A DNA stretch of 64,000 nucleotides from Pseudomonadota bacterium (GTDB lineage Bacteria > Pseudomonadota > Gammaproteobacteria > Burkholderiales > Thiobacillaceae): positions 58,288 to 122,287 of the forward strand of contig JAKADC010000009.1 of assembly GCA_021820845.1 (NCBI GenBank). The letters are read 5' to 3'. Both the position numbers and the translations under genes were made by a program. The notes below the pieces were generated by a model. It was given only the letters and a program-made list of their open reading frames with translations, ran no database searches and was not told the DNA's origin. The stretch's first letter is position 1, and each line of letters begins with the position of its first letter. Shown here one piece after another: positions 30,341-39,403 of this stretch.

Positions 30341-31468
30341 TCAAACGATATCGAGATGATCCAGCCCCGACATCATGTCGCGCCCCTTGGCTTCCTGCCC
30401 GTGCAGCTTGATCTGCAGGCGCAGGTCGTTGAGGCTGTCCGCGTTCCGGAGCGCGTCCTCGTAGGTGATCAGGCCGGCCTCGTAGAGGTCGAACAGCGCC
30501 TGGTCGAAGGTCTGCATGCCCAGCTCGCGCGATTTCGCCATGATCTCCTTGATCTCGTGGACGTGGCCCTTGAAGATCAGGTCGGAGATCAGCGGTGAAT
30601 TGATCAGGATCTCGACCGCGGCGATGCGGCCCTTGCTGCCCTTGCGCGGAATCAGGCGCTGCGAGATGAAGGACTTGAGGTTGAGCGACAGGTCCATCAG
30701 CAGCTGGTCGCGCTTTTCCTCGGGGAAGAAGTTGATGATGCGGTCGAGCGCCTGGTTGGCGCTGTTGGCGTGCAGCGTCGACAGGCAGAGGTGGCCGGTT
30801 TCGGCGAAGGCGATCGCGTATTCCATCGTCTCGCGGTCGCGGATTTCGCCGATCAGGATCACGTCGGGCGCCTGGCGCAGCGTGTTTTTCAGCGCGGAGA
30901 ACCAGTTGTCCGTGTCGATGCCGACCTCGCGCTGGGTGACGATCGATTTGCGGTGATCGTGCACGTATTCGATCGGGTCCTCGACGGTGATGATGTGGCC
31001 GGCGTCGTTCTCGTTGCGGTAGCCGACCATCGCGGCGAGCGAGGTCGATTTGCCGGTGCCGGTGCCGCCGACGAAGACGACCAGGCCGCGCTTGATCATC
31101 GCGATCTCGCGCAGGATCGGCGGCAGGTTGAGGTCTTCGAGCTTCGGGATCTTGGTGTTGATCGTCCGCATCACGACGCCGATGCGGCCCTGCTGCACGA
31201 ACACGTTGACGCGGAAGCGGCCGATCTCGGGCGGGCTGATCGCGAAGTTGGATTCGTTGGTCGCCTCGAAGTCCTTCCACTGCCGCTCGTTCATGATCGA
31301 GCGCGCGAGCTCGCTCGTGTGCGAGGGGGTGAGGCTCTGGTTCGACACCGGGGTGATCTTGCCGTCGACCTTGATGGCGGGCGGGAAGCCGGCGGTGAGG
31401 AAGAGGTCGGAGGCGTTCTTCGCCAGCATCAGGCGCAGCAGGTCGTGGATGGTTTTTTCAGCATTCAT
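30341..31468 (-). CDS. pilU: Type IV pilus ATPase PilU
   Basis: Hexameric cytoplasmic ATPase that supports PilT in pilus retraction. The 375 residues fit PilU (about 380). Walker A is GGTGTGKST at 134-142; the Asp/His boxes and Walker B are VEDPIEYVHDH, APDVILIGEIRD and AETGHLCLSTLHANSA. The C-terminal extension past the ATPase core, ending in HGQEAKGRDMMSGLDHLDIV, is the PilU hallmark. It follows pilT after ten bases and ends at a clear terminator. Confidence 0.95.
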   Translation of the reverse strand: MNAEKTIHDLLRLMLAKNASDLFLTAGFPPAIKVDGKITPVSNQSLTPSHTSELARSIMNERQWKDFEATNESNFAISPPEIGRFRVNVFVQQGRIGVVMRTINTKIPKLEDLNLPPILREIAMIKRGLVVFVGGTGTGKSTSLAAMVGYRNENDAGHIITVEDPIEYVHDHRKSIVTQREVGIDTDNWFSALKNTLRQAPDVILIGEIRDRETMEYAIAFAETGHLCLSTLHANSANQALDRIINFFPEEKRDQLLMDLSLNLKSFISQRLIPRKGSKGRIAAVEILINSPLISDLIFKGHVHEIKEIMAKSRELGMQTFDQALFDLYEAGLITYEDALRNADSLNDLRLQIKLHGQEAKGRDMMSGLDHLDIV

Positions 31469-31478
31469 GGTTCGGTCC

Positions 31479-32522
31479 TCAACCGATGATGGCGTCCTTG
31501 TTCTGCGCCGCGGCGCGCGCGATGCCCGGGGCGACGATGTTGCGGCGCACCAGGTCCTGCAGGTTCTGGTCGAGCGTCTGCATGCCGAGGTTGCCGCCGG
31601 TCTGGATCGCCGAATACATCTGCGCCACCTTGTTCTCGCGGATCAGGTTGCGGATGGCGGGTGTGCCGATCATGATCTCGTGCGCCGCGACGCGGCCCGC
31701 GCCGTCCTTGGTCTTCAGGAGCGTCTGCGAGATCACCGCGCGCAGCGACTCGGACAGCATCGAGCGCACCATTTCCTTTTCCGCCGCGGGGAAGACGTCG
31801 ACGACGCGGTCGATCGTCTTGGCGGCCGACGAGGTGTGCAGCGTGCCGAACACGAGGTGGCCGGTCTCGGCAGCGGTGAGCGCGAGGCGGATCGTCTCGA
31901 GGTCGCGCAATTCACCGACCAGGATCACGTCCGGGTCCTCACGCAGGGCCGAGCGCAGCGCGTTGTTGAACGACAGCGTGTGCGGCCCGACCTCGCGCTG
32001 GTTGATCAGGCATTTCTTGCTCTGGTGGACGAATTCGATCGGGTCCTCGACGGTGAGGATGTGCGCGTACTGGTTCTCGTTGACGTAGTCCATCATCGCG
32101 GCCAGCGTGGTCGACTTGCCCGAGCCGGTCGGGCCGGTGACCAGCACGATGCCGCGCGGCTGGTCGGAAATCTCCTTGAAGATGGGCGGCGCGTTGAGTT
32201 CCTCCAGCGTCAGCACCTTGGACGGAATGGTCCGGAACACGCCGCCCGCGCCATACTGCTGGTTGAAGGCGTTGACGCGGAAGCGCGCGAGCGAGGGAAT
32301 CTCGAACGAGAAGTCGATTTCCAGCGTTTCCTCGTACACCTTGCGCTGGCTGTCGTTCATGATGTCGTACACCATGCGGTGCACGTCCTTGTGGTCCATC
32401 GGCGGCAGGTTGATGCGGCGGATGTCGCCGTTGACGCGGATCATCGGCGGCAGGCCCGCCGAGAGGTGCAGGTCGGACGCCTTGTTCTTGACGGCAAAAG
32501 CCAGCAGTTCGGAAATATCCAC
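31479..32522 (-). CDS. pilT: Type IV pilus retraction ATPase PilT
   Basis: Motor that depolymerises type IV pili, powering twitching and DNA uptake. The 347 residues have Walker A GPTGSGKS at 130-137, Walker B DPDVILVGELRD and the AIRNLIRE motif typical of PilT near residue 290. The start is GTG at 32522 (MDISELLAFAVKNKASDLHLSAG) with GAGG nearby; the frame upstream is open but runs antisense through yggS. Only 48 bases separate it from the divergent yggS. Confidence 0.96.
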   Translation of the reverse strand: MDISELLAFAVKNKASDLHLSAGLPPMIRVNGDIRRINLPPMDHKDVHRMVYDIMNDSQRKVYEETLEIDFSFEIPSLARFRVNAFNQQYGAGGVFRTIPSKVLTLEELNAPPIFKEISDQPRGIVLVTGPTGSGKSTTLAAMMDYVNENQYAHILTVEDPIEFVHQSKKCLINQREVGPHTLSFNNALRSALREDPDVILVGELRDLETIRLALTAAETGHLVFGTLHTSSAAKTIDRVVDVFPAAEKEMVRSMLSESLRAVISQTLLKTKDGAGRVAAHEIMIGTPAIRNLIRENKVAQMYSAIQTGGNLGMQTLDQNLQDLVRRNIVAPGIARAAAQNKDAIIG

Positions 32523-32570
32523 GCGTGCCTCGTTCAGTGTTGGGTGGGGTTTTGTCAGATAATGGGCGCT

Positions 32571-33317
32571 ATGGATAACGGCCCGGCAACGCGCAAACTT
32601 GAGACGGACGCGACGTCCGCGGACGCTGCGCCGACGCAGCGCCTGGCCGCGGTGCGGGCCCGCATCGCGCGGGCTGCGAACGAGGCCGGGCGCCAGCCCG
32701 CGGACATATCGCTGCTCGCGGTCAGCAAGACCTTCGGCGCGGCCGCCGTGCGCGACCTGGCGGCCGGGGGGCAGCGCGAATTCGGCGAGAACTACGTGCA
32801 GGAGGCCCTCGAAAAGCAGGCGGCCCTGCGCGATTTGCCGCTCATATGGCATTTCATCGGCCCGATCCAGAGCAACAAGACGCGGGCGATCGCCGGGCAC
32901 TTCGACTGGGTGCACAGCGTCGACCGCCTCAAAATCGCCGAGCGCCTGTCGGCGCAGCGCCCGGCGGGCCTGGCGCCGCTGCAGGTGTGCATCGAGGTGA
33001 ACGTCAGCGGCGAGACGAGCAAGGGCGGGGCGGACCCGTCCGCGGTTCCGGCGCTCGCCGAAGCCATTGCGGAATTGCCCGGACTGAGGCTTCGTGGACT
33101 CATGGCGATTCCCGCGCCGACCCGGGATGTGGCCGCGCAGCGTGCCGCATTCCGGCGGGTGCGTGAACTGTTCGAGGATCTGCGCGCGCACGGGCACGCG
33201 CTCGACACCCTGTCGATGGGCATGTCGGCCGACCTGGACGCCGCCATATGGGAAGGGGCGACCATCGTGCGCGTCGGCACGGCACTCTTTGGAGAAAGGA
33301 TCAAAAGGAATGCATAA
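32571..33317 (+). CDS. yggS: PLP homeostasis protein YggS/PROSC
   Basis: Single-domain, fold-type III PLP-binding protein that keeps pyridoxal phosphate and amino-acid balance. The 248 residues have the PLP lysine K53 in ISLLAVSKTFG, the FGENYVQEALEK block, WHFIGPIQSNK, and the C-terminal LSMGMSADLDAAIWEGATIVRVGTALFG. The N-terminus (about 20 residues before RLAAVRARI) is longer than in E. coli; another ATG at 32562 is possible. GATAAT at 32558 may be its -10, which would give a very short leader. It overlaps proC by eight bases, the conserved yggS-proC-yggT-yggU order. Confidence 0.95.
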   Translation: MDNGPATRKLETDATSADAAPTQRLAAVRARIARAANEAGRQPADISLLAVSKTFGAAAVRDLAAGGQREFGENYVQEALEKQAALRDLPLIWHFIGPIQSNKTRAIAGHFDWVHSVDRLKIAERLSAQRPAGLAPLQVCIEVNVSGETSKGGADPSAVPALAEAIAELPGLRLRGLMAIPAPTRDVAAQRAAFRRVRELFEDLRAHGHALDTLSMGMSADLDAAIWEGATIVRVGTALFGERIKRNA

Positions 33318-34125
33318 GGTGAGTTTCATCGGCGGCGGCAACATGGCGTCCGCCATCATCGGCGGCCTCATCGCGAGCGGCACGCAGCCCACCGACATCG
33401 AGGTGGTGGAGATCAACGCCGACGCCCGGGCGCAGCTGTCGGCGCGCTACGGCGTCGTCGTCCATACGGATCTTTCGCTGGCGCGGTTGCATCCGCTGGT
33501 CGTGCTGGCGGTGAAGCCGCAGACGGTTCCCGAGGTGGCGGCGGCGCTCGCGTCGCGGCTCGCCGGCCATCTGGTGATTTCGATCGTCGCCGGGGTGCGG
33601 GTGGCCGATCTCGCACGCTGGCTGGGCGGCCACCGGCGCATCGTCCGCGCGATGCCCAATACGCCGGCGCTCGTGCAGGCGGGCATCGCGGGCCTGTATG
33701 CCCCGTCCGACGTCGGGCAGGACGCGCGCTCGCAGGCCGAGGCCGTGTTGCGGGCGGTCGGCGGCGTGGTCTGGGTGGACGACGAGGGCCAGCTGGACGC
33801 GGTCACCGCCGTGTCGGGGAGCGGCCCGGCCTACGTGTTCTATTTCATCGAGGCGCTGGAAGCCGCGGCGGTGGCCCAGGGCCTGCCGGCCGCGACGGGC
33901 CGCCAGCTGGCATTGCAGACCTTCTTCGGCGCGGCCAAGCTGGCGCTGGAATCGGGCGAGGAGCCCGCGCGGCTGCGCGAGCGCGTCACGTCCAAGGGCG
34001 GCACCACCGAACGCGGCGTCGCGGCGCTGGACGAGGCGAGGGTCGCGCGCGGCATCGGCAGCGCCGTGGAAGCAGCCAGCCTGCGTAGCGCCGAACTGGG
34101 CGACGAGCTGGGACGCCTCGCATGA
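33310..34125 (+). CDS. proC: Pyrroline-5-carboxylate reductase
   Basis: NAD(P)H-dependent last step of proline synthesis. The 271 residues begin KVSFIGGGNMASAIIGGLI (Rossmann fold), with VKPQ and RAMPNTPALVQAG in the middle and the signature SGSGPAYVFYFIEALEAAA, then RVTSKGGTTERGV. It overlaps yggS by eight bases and yggT by four. Together with proA at 8.2 kb, two of three proline genes lie in the window; proB does not. Confidence 0.96.
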   Translation: MHKVSFIGGGNMASAIIGGLIASGTQPTDIEVVEINADARAQLSARYGVVVHTDLSLARLHPLVVLAVKPQTVPEVAAALASRLAGHLVISIVAGVRVADLARWLGGHRRIVRAMPNTPALVQAGIAGLYAPSDVGQDARSQAEAVLRAVGGVVWVDDEGQLDAVTAVSGSGPAYVFYFIEALEAAAVAQGLPAATGRQLALQTFFGAAKLALESGEEPARLRERVTSKGGTTERGVAALDEARVARGIGSAVEAASLRSAELGDELGRLA

Positions 34126-34697
34126 TCGCGGGCGCGCTCGCCTTCCTGATCCAGACGCTGGGCAACCTGTTCGTCGTCGCGGTCTTGCTGCGTTTCATGA
34201 TGCAGGTGGTCCGGGTGCCGTTCCGCAACCCGTTCGCGCAATTCATCGTCGCCATCACCAACTTCGCGGTCAAGCCCTTGCGCCGCGTGGTGCCGGGCGT
34301 GCTCGGACTCGACTGGGCCTGCCTGCTGCTGGCGTTCCTGGTCGAGCTGATCGTGGTCCTGGCCGAATACTGGCTGAACGGCTTTCCGTTCGGGCTCGCG
34401 GGCGCCCGCGTGTGGCCGGTCATGCTCGGACTCGCGGCGGTGCGGCTCGTCAGCCTGACGGTCTACATGATCATCGGCCTGACCCTGGTGCGCGCCGTGC
34501 TGTCGTGGACCAATCCCAACACGCCGCTGATGCCGGTGGTGTATGAGTTGACCGAGCCTTTTCTGCGTCCCTTGCGGCGCATCGTTCCGATGGTCGGCCA
34601 GGTCGACTTGACCCCGCTGGTGCTGTTCATCCTGTGCCAGCTCGTCCTCATGATCCCGGTGCTGGCCCTCGAACGGGTATTGCTTGGCGCGCTCTGA
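34122..34697 (+). CDS. yggT: YggT family membrane protein
   Basis: A 191-residue membrane protein with two YGGT repeats, each about two helices: LLRFMMQVVRVPFRNPFAQFIVAITNFAVKPLRRVVPG and VRAVLSWTNPNTPLMPVVYELTEPFLRPLRRIVPMVGQVDLTPLVLFILCQLV. The family is linked with osmotic or ion stress and cell-division proteins, without a defined biochemical role. The ATG overlaps the proC stop, and yggU starts on the next base after its stop. Confidence 0.92.
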   Translation: MIAGALAFLIQTLGNLFVVAVLLRFMMQVVRVPFRNPFAQFIVAITNFAVKPLRRVVPGVLGLDWACLLLAFLVELIVVLAEYWLNGFPFGLAGARVWPVMLGLAAVRLVSLTVYMIIGLTLVRAVLSWTNPNTPLMPVVYELTEPFLRPLRRIVPMVGQVDLTPLVLFILCQLVLMIPVLALERVLLGAL

Positions 34698-35009
34698 ATG
34701 AGCCCAGACGCGCCGCCTGTCTGGGCGCACCGCAACGGTGCGGAATGGCTGCTGGAACTTCACGTGCAGCCCGGCGCGAAAGTGACTGCCGCCGTCGGCG
34801 AGCACGGCGGGCGCCTGAAATTAAAGATTGCCGCCCCCCCGGTCGATAACAAAGCGAATGCGCTTCTGCTGGCCTGGCTGGCCGCGCGGCTGGGGCTGCC
34901 CAAATCCGCGGTGCGCCTCGTGCGCGGCGAAAGCTCGCGGCAGAAGACCGTTGCGGTGAGCGGCGCCGGCGCACCCTGGCGCGATATCGAGAAAAACAGT
35001 CACCTATGA
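34698..35009 (+). CDS. yggU: DUF167 (YggU) family protein
   Basis: A 103-residue protein with the DUF167 pattern LHVQPGAKVTAAVGEHGGRLKLKIAAPPVDNKANALLLAWLAARLGLPKSAVRLVRGESSRQKTVAV. Function unknown; the family is conserved from bacteria to eukaryotes. It starts directly after yggT and its end overlaps the dynamin-like gene by four bases, tying that gene to the same operon. Confidence 0.93.
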   Translation: MSPDAPPVWAHRNGAEWLLELHVQPGAKVTAAVGEHGGRLKLKIAAPPVDNKANALLLAWLAARLGLPKSAVRLVRGESSRQKTVAVSGAGAPWRDIEKNSHL

Positions 35010-36910
35010 GCATCCACCTGGAGCAGGAAGTTGCCGCATACAGCGAGCGCCGGTTGCGTCTGGCGACAGCGATCACCGACTACGCCGACTGGCTCGACCG
35101 GCAGCACGGCATCGACGCCGAACGCACGCTGCGCCTCGCCGATACCGCGTCGAGCCTGCGCCAGGACAAGCTCGTGGTCGCCTTCGTCGCCGAGTTCTCG
35201 CGCGGCAAGACCGAGCTCATCAACGCCCTGTTCTTCGCCGACCGCGGCCAGCGGCTGCTGCCGTCCGACCCCGGGCGCACCACGATGTGCCCGACGGAAC
35301 TGTCCGCCAACGCGGACGAGGCGCCGAGCCTGTCCCTGCTGCCGATCGAAACGCGCCGCCGCCCGGAATCGCTGGCCCGCCTCAAGCACATGCCGATCGA
35401 ATGGTGCCGGATCATGCTCGATCCCGCCGACCCGCGCCAGCTGCAGGAGAGCCTGAAGAAGCTGACCGAGACCAAGCGGCTGCCCGCGGTGGACGCGGTC
35501 GAGATGGGCCTATGGGACAGCGAGGACGACAGCGAGCGCCACCTGCTCCATGCCGACGGCAGCGTGGAAGTCCCGGCCTGGCGCTATGCGCTGGTCAACT
35601 ATCCGCATCCGCTTCTTCAGGCCGGTCTGACGATACTCGATACCCCCGGGCTGAATGCGCTGGGCGCCGAACCCGAACTGACCCTGTCGGTGATTCCGAA
35701 CGCGCACGCGGTGATGTACCTGCTGGCGACCGATACGGGCGTGACGCGCTCCGATCTCGAGATCTGGCAGAAGCACGTGCACCCGCACGCCAACTACCAC
35801 GTGGCGGTGCTGAACAAGATCGACATGCTGTGGGACGAACTCAAGAGCGATTCCGAGGTGCAGGCGACCATCGAGCATCAGGCCGAGGAAACCGCGCGCG
35901 TGCTGAAGCTGCCGCGCAGCCGGGTATTCGCCGTGTCGGCACAGAAAGCGCTCGCGGCGAGCATCCGCGGCGACGCCGCACTGCGGGTGCGTTCGGGGAT
36001 CGAATCGCTGGAATACCTGCTGGCGCATCAGGTGATCCCGGCGCGGCGCGACATGCTCTATCACGCGATCAGCCGTGAGGTGGCGACGCTGCTCGACGAG
36101 AGCCGGGTGGATCTGGCCGCGCGGCTCAAGCGCTGCAGCGACGAGCTGATCCAGTTGACGCAGCTGTCGGGCAAGAATCGCGAGCTGATCGAGCAGACGC
36201 GCGCCAGCCTGCAGCAGGAAAAGGACAGCTACGACGCCACCGCCGAACGCTTCCGTGCCACCCGCAAGACGGTCCAGGCGCAGGGCGCCCACCTTCTGTC
36301 CTATCTCTCGGAAGAGACGCTGTCCGCCATCTGCCAGGCCGGCCGCGAGGCGATGGAGAGCAGCCTGACCACGCGCGGGCTCACCAGCGGAATCCGCCAG
36401 CTGAGCGAGCAGATGGGCGAACGCATCGTGCAGGCGACCAAGCTCGGCGACAACATGCTGGACGCGCTGGACCAGGCCTATACCCGGTTTCACCGCCAGC
36501 ATCATCTGCCGAAAATGCAGGTGCCGCGCCTCGACCTCGGCGCCTACCGCAACCGCCTGCAGGCGCTGGCTCGCGAGACCGAGGATTTTTGCCGGGATCC
36601 CGCCAACCTGATGCTCGAGAAGCGTTTCATGATCCGGCGCTTTTACGCCGGGCTGGCCGAGGAGGCGCGCAAGGCGTTCAAGCTCGCGCGGCTGGAGGCC
36701 GAACGCTGGCTGCGCATCGCGCTCGATCCCATCATGACCCGCATCCGCGAGCACAAGCAGTACCTCGCCACGCGCCTGGAGAGCCTGCAGCGCATTCTCG
36801 AAAACATGGGTACGCTGCAAAACCGCATGGCCCAGGTCAAGGACGAGATCGGCCAGCTTCGCCTCGACAGGACGGAGCTCGATCGCATGGCGGCGCAACT
36901 GACCGCCTGA
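35006..36910 (+). CDS. Bacterial dynamin-like GTPase
   Basis: A 634-residue large GTPase of the dynamin superfamily, likely acting on membranes. The G1 loop is AEFSRGKT at 62-69, where the usual first Gly is Ala. A G2-like Thr is in PGRTTMCPTE (about 89-98), G3 DTPG is at 212-215 and G4 NKID at 270-273. After the GTPase domain come long alpha-helical, coiled-coil-prone regions (about 370-470 and 575-634), as in a dynamin stalk. No obvious transmembrane paddle is visible, unlike BDLP or LeoA-like proteins. It overlaps yggU by four bases. Its membrane-repair or stress role is only inferred. Confidence 0.85.
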   Translation: MSIHLEQEVAAYSERRLRLATAITDYADWLDRQHGIDAERTLRLADTASSLRQDKLVVAFVAEFSRGKTELINALFFADRGQRLLPSDPGRTTMCPTELSANADEAPSLSLLPIETRRRPESLARLKHMPIEWCRIMLDPADPRQLQESLKKLTETKRLPAVDAVEMGLWDSEDDSERHLLHADGSVEVPAWRYALVNYPHPLLQAGLTILDTPGLNALGAEPELTLSVIPNAHAVMYLLATDTGVTRSDLEIWQKHVHPHANYHVAVLNKIDMLWDELKSDSEVQATIEHQAEETARVLKLPRSRVFAVSAQKALAASIRGDAALRVRSGIESLEYLLAHQVIPARRDMLYHAISREVATLLDESRVDLAARLKRCSDELIQLTQLSGKNRELIEQTRASLQQEKDSYDATAERFRATRKTVQAQGAHLLSYLSEETLSAICQAGREAMESSLTTRGLTSGIRQLSEQMGERIVQATKLGDNMLDALDQAYTRFHRQHHLPKMQVPRLDLGAYRNRLQALARETEDFCRDPANLMLEKRFMIRRFYAGLAEEARKAFKLARLEAERWLRIALDPIMTRIREHKQYLATRLESLQRILENMGTLQNRMAQVKDEIGQLRLDRTELDRMAAQLTA

Positions 36911-36922
36911 ACCCGCGTCCCG

Positions 36923-38647
36923 CTAGCCGTTCAGGCGATCGAGCAGCTGCAGCGTCTTCGCGGGGTCGGTGTTTTTCAGCAGACGCTGCGTCGCCGAGCC
37001 CAATTCGTCGAGGTGCGATTTCAGCACCCACTGCTTGACCTGCAGCAGGCTGGACGGCTGCATCGAGAACGTCCGCAGCCCCAGACCCAGCAGCAGCCGC
37101 GTCAGCAGCGGATCGCCCGCCATTTCCCCGCATACCGCAACGGGCTTGCCCGCTTTCGCGCCTGCGCGGATCGTCTGCTGGATGAGGCTCAGCACCGCCG
37201 GGTGCAGCGGGTCGTAGAGATGCGCGACGCTGTCGTCGGCGCGGTCGATCGCCAGCGTGTACTGGATCAGATCGTTGGTGCCGATCGACAGGAAATCGAG
37301 CTGCTCGGCGAAAAAGCCGGCGGAAAGCGCGGCCGCGGGCACTTCGATCATCCCGCCGACGGGAATCCCCTCGTCGAACTTCAGCCCGTCGCGGCGCAGC
37401 GAAGCCTTGGCGTCGTCTATGCGCTGGAGCGTCTGGCGCAGTTCGGTGAAGCTCGCCAGCATGGGGATGAGGATGCGCACGCGCCCATGTGCCGACGCCC
37501 GCAGAATGGCGCGCAACTGGGCATGGAACAGCCCCGGCTCGGCGAGGCACAGGCGAATCGCGCGCAGGCCCAGTGCCGGATTGTCGGCCACGGTGTGCCC
37601 CCACGGCGCCTGCTTGTCGGCGCCCAGGTCGAGCGTGCGGATGGTGACCGGCTTGCCGTCCAGCGCCTCGGCCACGGCCTTGTAGGAGGCGTATTGCTCC
37701 TCCTCGCTCGGCAGGTCGCTGCGATTGAGGAAGAGGAATTCGCTGCGGAACAGGCCGATGCCGTGCGCGCCGGCGGCCTTGACTGCATCGATGTCGGAAA
37801 GCAGTTCGATGTTCGCCATCAGCTCGATCGGCGTGCCGTCGAGGGTCGCCGATTTGCTGGTCTTGAGGCGCTTGAGCTTGTCGGTGTCGATGCGCCACTG
37901 GTTCTGCCGCAGCCGGTATTCGGCGAGCACCGATTCGTCGGGGTTGACGATCACCACGCCGTCGCGGCCGTCGACGATCAGGAGGTCGTGGTCGCGAATC
38001 AGGCCGCGCGCGTTGTGCAGCGCCATGACCGACGGCATGCCCATGCTGCGGGCGAGGATCGCGGTATGCGAGGTGGTGCCGCCGAGGTCGGTGATGAAGG
38101 CGGCGAAGTGCACGTTCTTGAAGATCACCATGTCCGCCGGCGACAGCTCGTGCGCGACGAGGATGCGTTCGCTGTCGAAGTCGACGTCGAGCGGCAGGTG
38201 GCTCGGGTGGCCCATCAGCGCCTTGAGCACGCGCTGCACCACCTGCACCACGTCTTCCTGGCGGCTCCTGAGGTAGGGGTCGTCGATTTCGTCGAACCGG
38301 GCCACCAGCGCTTCCATCTGCTGCGCCAGCGCCCATTCGGCGTTGCACTGGGTTTCCCGGATCAGGCGCTTGGGCGCCTCGGCGATCATCGAATCGCCGA
38401 GGAACATCAGGTGCATGTCGAGAAACGCGGGCAGCTCGGCGGGTGCGTTGGGCGGGATGTGGCTGCGCAGGACTTCGAGCTCGACACGCGTCGCCGAAAT
38501 CGCCTCGTCGAAGCGCGCCAGTTCGTCCTTGATGTATTTGCGGTCGAGCATGTACTGCGGCACCTCGACGCGCGCGCTCGACGCGAGATGCGCGTAGCCG
38601 ATGGCGATGCCGCCCGAAACGCCGATGCCGTGCAGCGAGAAGCTCAC
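36923..38647 (-). CDS. ptsI: PTS enzyme I
   Basis: Phosphoenolpyruvate-protein phosphotransferase: autophosphorylates on His and passes the phosphate to HPr. The 574 residues match the family (about 575). The phospho-His is H194 in LGGTTSHTAILARSMG; the C-terminal PEP-binding domain shows EFLFLNRSDLPSEEEQY, IRTLDLGADKQ, GMIEVPAAAL and SIGTNDLIQYTLAIDR, and VCGEMAGD. Its ATG overlaps the HPr stop by four bases. No sugar permease is near, so it probably serves a regulatory PTS. Confidence 0.96.
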   Translation of the reverse strand: MSFSLHGIGVSGGIAIGYAHLASSARVEVPQYMLDRKYIKDELARFDEAISATRVELEVLRSHIPPNAPAELPAFLDMHLMFLGDSMIAEAPKRLIRETQCNAEWALAQQMEALVARFDEIDDPYLRSRQEDVVQVVQRVLKALMGHPSHLPLDVDFDSERILVAHELSPADMVIFKNVHFAAFITDLGGTTSHTAILARSMGMPSVMALHNARGLIRDHDLLIVDGRDGVVIVNPDESVLAEYRLRQNQWRIDTDKLKRLKTSKSATLDGTPIELMANIELLSDIDAVKAAGAHGIGLFRSEFLFLNRSDLPSEEEQYASYKAVAEALDGKPVTIRTLDLGADKQAPWGHTVADNPALGLRAIRLCLAEPGLFHAQLRAILRASAHGRVRILIPMLASFTELRQTLQRIDDAKASLRRDGLKFDEGIPVGGMIEVPAAALSAGFFAEQLDFLSIGTNDLIQYTLAIDRADDSVAHLYDPLHPAVLSLIQQTIRAGAKAGKPVAVCGEMAGDPLLTRLLLGLGLRTFSMQPSSLLQVKQWVLKSHLDELGSATQRLLKNTDPAKTLQLLDRLNG

Positions 38648-38913
38648 TGTTCTTCTCCGAAACCGCTGGAAATCAGGCCCGCCAGCGCGTCGATGGCCTC
38701 GGCCTCGTCTTCGCCCTCGGTCTCGAGCGTGATCGTGCTGCCCTTGGCGGCGGCGAGCATCATCACGCCCATGATGCTCTTGGCGTTCACGCGGCGGCCG
38801 TTGCGCGACATGTGGACGTTGCTCTTGAAGCTGGACGCCACCTGGGTCACGCGGGCCGACGGGCGCGCGTGCAGGCCCAGCTTGTTGACGATTTCAACGT
38901 CCCGTTGCTGCAT
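38644..38913 (-). CDS. ptsH: Phosphocarrier HPr
   Basis: An 89-residue HPr. The phosphorylation sites are both present at standard positions: His15 in KLGLHARPSA and Ser46 in NAKSIMGVMML. The Ser46 site implies control by an HPr kinase/phosphorylase, as in other betaproteobacteria, though hprK is not in the window. It overlaps EIIA upstream by 20 bases and ptsI downstream by four. Confidence 0.96.
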   Translation of the reverse strand: MQQRDVEIVNKLGLHARPSARVTQVASSFKSNVHMSRNGRRVNAKSIMGVMMLAAAKGSTITLETEGEDEAEAIDALAGLISSGFGEEQ

Positions 38914-39310
38914 GGCACATGGTCTCGGATATGTGGTTGATGCTGTTGCGGCCGCCTTCGACGATCCGCTCGATGAGTTGCGGCAGCGCGAGCGTCTCGC
39001 GGTAGTTGAGCGCCTTCAGCAGCATCGGCAGGTTGACGCCGGAGACGCCCTCGATGTGGGCGGGCGCAAGCAGGCGGCACAGCGTGTTGCTGGGCGTCGC
39101 GCCGTATAGATCGGTCAGCACCAGGATGCCGTCGCCCTCGTCGAGCTCGGCCAACCTCGTCTCCAGGGCTTTCTGGCGCTCGTCGGGGTCGGCGTGGCCG
39201 ATGAAGTCGAGGGTGGCGAGTCCGCGCGGGCGTTGCCCCAGAACATGGGCGGCGCACTCGACCAGGCTGTCGGCGAGCGAACCATGGGCAACGATGAGTA
39301 TGCCTATCAT
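38894..39310 (-). CDS. PTS EIIA component, mannose family
   Basis: A 138-residue EIIA-Man domain. The phospho-acceptor His9 is in MIGILIVAHGSLADSL, and GILVLTDLYGATPSNTLCRLL is the family middle motif. EIIB and EIIC are absent, and the order EIIA-HPr-EI without a permease is the one seen in regulatory PTS of autotrophic betaproteobacteria. The output may be control of carbon or nitrogen responses by protein-protein contact. It is the first gene of the three. Confidence 0.93.
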   Translation of the reverse strand: MIGILIVAHGSLADSLVECAAHVLGQRPRGLATLDFIGHADPDERQKALETRLAELDEGDGILVLTDLYGATPSNTLCRLLAPAHIEGVSGVNLPMLLKALNYRETLALPQLIERIVEGGRNSINHISETMCHAATGR

Positions 39311-39403
39311 TGGATGTGCGTCATGCCAAAAGCCGTATTCTAGCGCGCGCGGCCTGCGCTTTCCCGCCCCCGCCGGCGGGCTTCGAGGCGATGCCCCAAG
39401 CGG

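Noticed and set aside
32558..32571. Leaderless yggS transcript from GATAAT at 32558
   Set aside because: The -10-like hexamer has no convincing -35 at 16-18 bases, and the yggS start itself is not fixed, so the claim cannot be supported.
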